DNA from: Nosema muscidifuracis
Taxonomy: Eukaryota > Microsporidia > Nosematidae
Reading direction: 5' to 3'
Length of the DNA stretch: 64,000 nucleotides
Assembly (NCBI GenBank): GCA_028335825.1
Contig: JAIOKI010000005.1
Coordinates: 434,001 to 498,000 of the forward strand
Made by a program: the position numbers and the translations under genes. Shown here piece after piece: positions 60,720 to 64,000 of this stretch; the stretch's first letter is position 1, and every line of letters starts with the position of its first letter. The notes below the pieces were generated by a model. The model ran no database searches. It was not told the DNA's origin and worked only from the letters and a program-made list of their open reading frames with translations.

Positions 60720-61984
60720 AATATTATTATAATAATATAGAATATTGATTTATGATATGCCATTAAGAGATGTAAGAATGTGAAGATCTTGAGAGATATT
60801 TATAAGAAGAACCAGAATTGTTGAAAATGTAGATAATATTGAAAGGGATGAAATAGGAAAAGAAAAATCAAGGATGATTAAGAAATAGCAGTAAGTATAA
60901 TAAATGAGATTTGGTCAGAAAGATAAACAAGTGAAAAAATAAGAATATTTTAAATTTAGTAGATTAAAACACAAACAGAATTAGACATGATGGATAACAA
61001 CAGTACTAGTATATAAGGATTATAGATTAATGAACAGAATACTTGTGAATGGATTAGAGATTGAAGAACTAAAGAAATTTAAGAAAATATTTTACAGCAA
61101 TAAAGAAGAGCTAAAATATTGAAATTAGAAAATTGTAGGATTAAGATAATTGAAGAAGTTAAGATTGCAAAAAAGAAGATAGTGTATTTTTTAGGCATTG
61201 ATGAAAGATACTGAAGAAATTAACAAAAGCATAGAAGAAATAAAGATATTCAATTTAATTAGATGTTTACTTCTAATTAATAGTCAAATGCTATTTCTTA
61301 TGTGCAGTGTCAAAATACATAAGCCTTTTTATAACATGGGATATCAAGATCAATACAAATTCACAGAATGACTATTAGTAAGATACAAACAATACATGAC
61401 AAAATAATGTATTTACTATACCAAGTCAAACTATTCCATCTATATCACAAAGCATATAAAACTAAAAATCATTATCAAAGAATAAAAATATACACAGTGA
61501 ATGTTGTATACATACCTCATCAATAAAATATTTTACATCTTCAAGTAACAAAACCCATCAAAAACCAAACCATCGTTACGGTCTCACATTACTGTTCACA
61601 CAAGTAATCACCACGATCACTTCAACAACCAACGTCCCAGCACGTTCACAGGATGGTCACCATTCTCAATCCTTAACTGGACACTCCAATCAACTTCCCG
61701 TTGTTCAGCACAACCACCAGATTGTAACTCTTTTTATACAACATATATATCATACTAGTACACTCAAACACACTACATATAACCTGTCAAAAATCATAAC
61801 TCAGCAATTAATTATTAATTCTGATTTGTCAATTTAATTTATCAGTAGATTAAATAATACACAATGTAAATTATTTATTACTCATGTTGTAGTTTTCGTA
61901 TGTTATATTGCACTGATTGATTGAGAGATTAAGATTTCTGAGACTAGATTAATACTGACTAGAATGTAGATATGTTATTTTGTA
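60720..61984. repeat. inverted-repeat arm, right (rDNA upstream spacer)
   Basis: The reverse complement of 48268-49500 and continuous with the plus-strand SSU gene. It includes the conserved GC-richer block at 61565-61743 and the segment with GATGAAAGATACTGAAGAA near 61200. Confidence 0.85.
61565..61743. promoter_or_regulatory. conserved GC-richer block upstream of SSU (right arm), with TATA element
   Basis: The inverted counterpart of 48511-48690, with about six differences by eye, mostly single bases. The TATA-like element (TTTTTATACA on this strand) again faces away from the SSU gene. Confidence 0.45.
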
Positions 61985-63219
61985 CACCAGGTTGATTCTG
62001 CCTGACGTAGTCGCTATTCCCTAAGATTAACCCATGCATGTTTTTGAAGAAGTATCTGAAAAATGGACTGCTCAGTAATACTCACTTTATTTTATGTATA
62101 TTGATGATAACTACGTTAAAGTGTAGATAATTGTATACAGTAAGAGTGAGACCTATCAGCTAGTTGTTAAGGTAATGGCTTAACAAGGCAGTAACGGGTA
62201 ACGGTATTACTTTGTAATATTCCGGAGAAGGAGCCTGAGAGACGGCTACTAAGTCTAAGGATTGCAGCAGGGGCGAAACTTGACCTATGGATTTTGTCTG
62301 AGGCAGTTATGGGAAGTAATAGATATTGTTTCATATTGTAAAAACATATGAGGTGATTAATTGGAGGGCAAATCAAGTGCCAGCAGCCGCGGTAATACTT
62401 GTTCCAAGAGTGTGTATGATGATTGATGCAGTTAAAAAGTCCGTAGTTTATTTTTAAGAAGCAATATGAGGTGTACTGTATAGTTGGGAGAGAGATGAAA
62501 TGTGACGACCCTGACTGGACGAACAGAAGCGAAAGCTGTACACTTGTATGTATTTTTTGAACAAGGACGTAAGCTGGAGGATCGAAGATGATTAGATACC
62601 ATTGTAGTTCCAGCAGTAAACTATGCCGACGATGTGATATGAGTATTTGTATTACATAATAGAAATTCGAGTTTTTTGGCTCTGGGGATAGTATGATCGC
62701 AAGATTGAAAATTAAAGAAATTGACGGAAGAATACCACAAGGAGTGGATTGTGCGGCTTAATTTGACTCAACGCGAGGTAACTTACCAATATTTTATTAT
62801 TCAGCGAGAATGGAATTTGAGAATGATAATAGTGGTGCATGGCCGTTTTCAATGGATGCTGTGAAGTTTTGATTAATTTCAACAAGACGTGAGACCCTTA
62901 TAGACAGACACGATCAGTGTAGGAAGGAAAGGATTAAAACAGGTCCGTTATGCCCTCAGACATTTTGGGCTGCACGCGCAATACAATAGATATGGATCTT
63001 TATGGGATAATATTTTGTAAGAGATATTTGAACTTGGAATTGCTAGTAAATTTTATTAAATAAGTAGAATTGAATGTGTCCCTGTTCTTTGTACACACCG
63101 CCCGTCGCTATCTAAGATGATATATGTTGTGAAATTAGTGTAAACTACTTGAACAAGATGTATTAGATCTGATATAAGTCGTAACATGGTTGCTGTTGGA
63201 GAACCATTAGCAGGATCAT
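61985..63219 (+). rRNA. SSU (16S-like) rRNA, plus-strand unit
   Basis: 1235 nt, the same length as the minus-strand unit and with the same landmarks, from CACCAGGTTGATTCTGCCTG to AGCAGGATCAT. Small differences from the other copy occur, for example near 62812 and 62911. Both look functional. Confidence 0.97.
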
Positions 63220-63321
63220 ATCGAGTAACAGTTAATACAATATTTATATATATTTATTATACATTTATATATATAGATTATACTAATATGTATTTATATA
63301 TATATTTATTATTATTAATTT
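63220..63321 (+). other. ITS spacer, short form
   Basis: About 100 bases, AT-rich, with one ATAGATTATACTAATATGTA unit. It is much shorter than the ITS of the minus-strand unit. Confidence 0.85.
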
Positions 63322-64000
63322 ACCCACACATGGGATCAATAGGATGCCACAGCGATGAAGGTCGTAGATGAATACGAAAGCATTGTTACCGAATATATAC
63401 AGATGTGTATAGAGGACCCTTTGAACTTAAGCATATCATTAGAAGGAGGAAAAGAAACTAACCAGGATTTCTGTAGTAGCAGCGAGTGAACAAGAAGCAA
63501 CCCGTGATTGTAATCCTATTGGAGATGTAAATCACTATTTTATTACTTATTTGTACAGAATATAATATTCGTTAGTTGAATAAAATAGTAAGTATCAGCG
63601 AGTAGGGCTGCTTGGTAGTGCAGTCTGAATACAGGTAGAATGAGATATCTAAGGTTAAATATAATGGCATACCGATAGCAAATAAGTACTGCGAAGGAAT
63701 TTGTGAAAATGTGTGGGGCAGCCTTATGTTTAAGGACCCGTCTTGAAACACGGACCAAGGAGATTATAGTTATAGCAAGATAATGGCTCAGTCGTTATTA
63801 ATATGACAAGTTATAACTATAAGACCCGAAACACAGTGAACTATGCATGTTCTGGTTGAAGATAAGCAACAGTTTATTGGAAGACCATAATCATTCTGAC
63901 GTGCAAATCGATGATTTAAGATGTGTATAGTGGCGAAAGACCAATCGAACTGTGTGGTAGCTGGTTCACAGCGAAATGTCTCTCAGGACAGCAGTCATTG
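63322..64000 (+). rRNA. LSU (23S-like) rRNA with fused 5.8S sequence, partial (5' part)
   Basis: It begins near ACCCACACATGGG with the 5.8S-like ATGCCACAGCGATGAAGG, then runs into LSU domain I-II sequence (CTTAAGCATATCATTAGAAG, GACCCGTCTTGAAACACGG) and is cut by the window end. The visible part matches the minus-strand LSU very closely. Confidence 0.95.

Noticed and set aside
48268-61984. Telomere repeats at the centre of the inverted repeat
   Set aside because: I looked for short G-rich tandem repeats expected of a chromosome-end fusion and found none.

Overview
The window looks like a microsporidian (Fungi) nuclear contig. The reasons are a short (about 1.24 kb) SSU rRNA gene with the microsporidian-type 5' end, 5.8S sequence fused to the LSU gene, a plastid/bacterial-type ATP/ADP translocase (NTT), very AT-rich spacers, intron-less compact genes, and a CCC- or GGG-type motif a few bases upstream of many start codons. 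Genus cannot be fixed from sequence alone.

1-31.9 kb holds host genes, mostly single copy, separated by AT-rich spacers with small tandem and dispersed repeats. In order: a partial acidic protein, a small membrane protein, a degenerate tRNA-Leu, TAH18-like diflavin reductase, TyrRS, a Cyc8/Ssn6-like TPR protein, an unknown tail-anchored-like protein, 5S rRNA, RPA12, a DPM3-like protein, NTT, LAG1 ceramide synthase, a secreted GNAT, two divergent secreted glutaredoxin-like proteins, two divergent D-aminoacyl-tRNA deacylase paralogues (one lacking the Gly-Pro motif), tRNA-Gly, an OB-fold-like small protein, a SAC phosphoinositide phosphatase, a GATA factor, tRNA-Asn, a RING-H2 membrane protein, a DHHC palmitoyltransferase, a 49-aa coiled-coil protein, an XPR1/SYG1 (SPX-EXS) phosphate exporter and an unknown protein. 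Two about 98% identical 0.71-kb repeats (7.9 and 11.5 kb) each carry a candidate structured RNA with an RNase P/MRP-like layout.

32.1-44.2 kb is a pair of very young non-LTR retrotransposons (APE endonuclease plus RT, LINE type) on the minus strand. They are nested: a full-length copy (37,601-43,554) sits inside ORF1 of a second copy, flanked by a 16-bp target-site duplication.

44.2-64 kb contains two rDNA units in head-to-head orientation: LSU-ITS-SSU on the minus strand (44.2-48.3 kb) and SSU-ITS-LSU on the plus strand (62.0-64.0 kb, cut by the window end). Their upstream spacers form an inverted repeat of at least 1.2 kb per arm. Between them lie about 11 kb of decayed mobile DNA: broken Ty3/gypsy-like LTR retrotransposon fossils and a decayed Merlin/IS1016-type DNA transposase. 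I see no intact host gene from 48.3 to 61.9 kb.

The gene set fits an intracellular parasite: ATP import (NTT), phosphate export (XPR1), cytosolic Fe-S assembly electron supply (TAH18), ER lipid and glycan steps (LAG1, DPM3-like, SAC), and several short secreted or ER-lumenal proteins.
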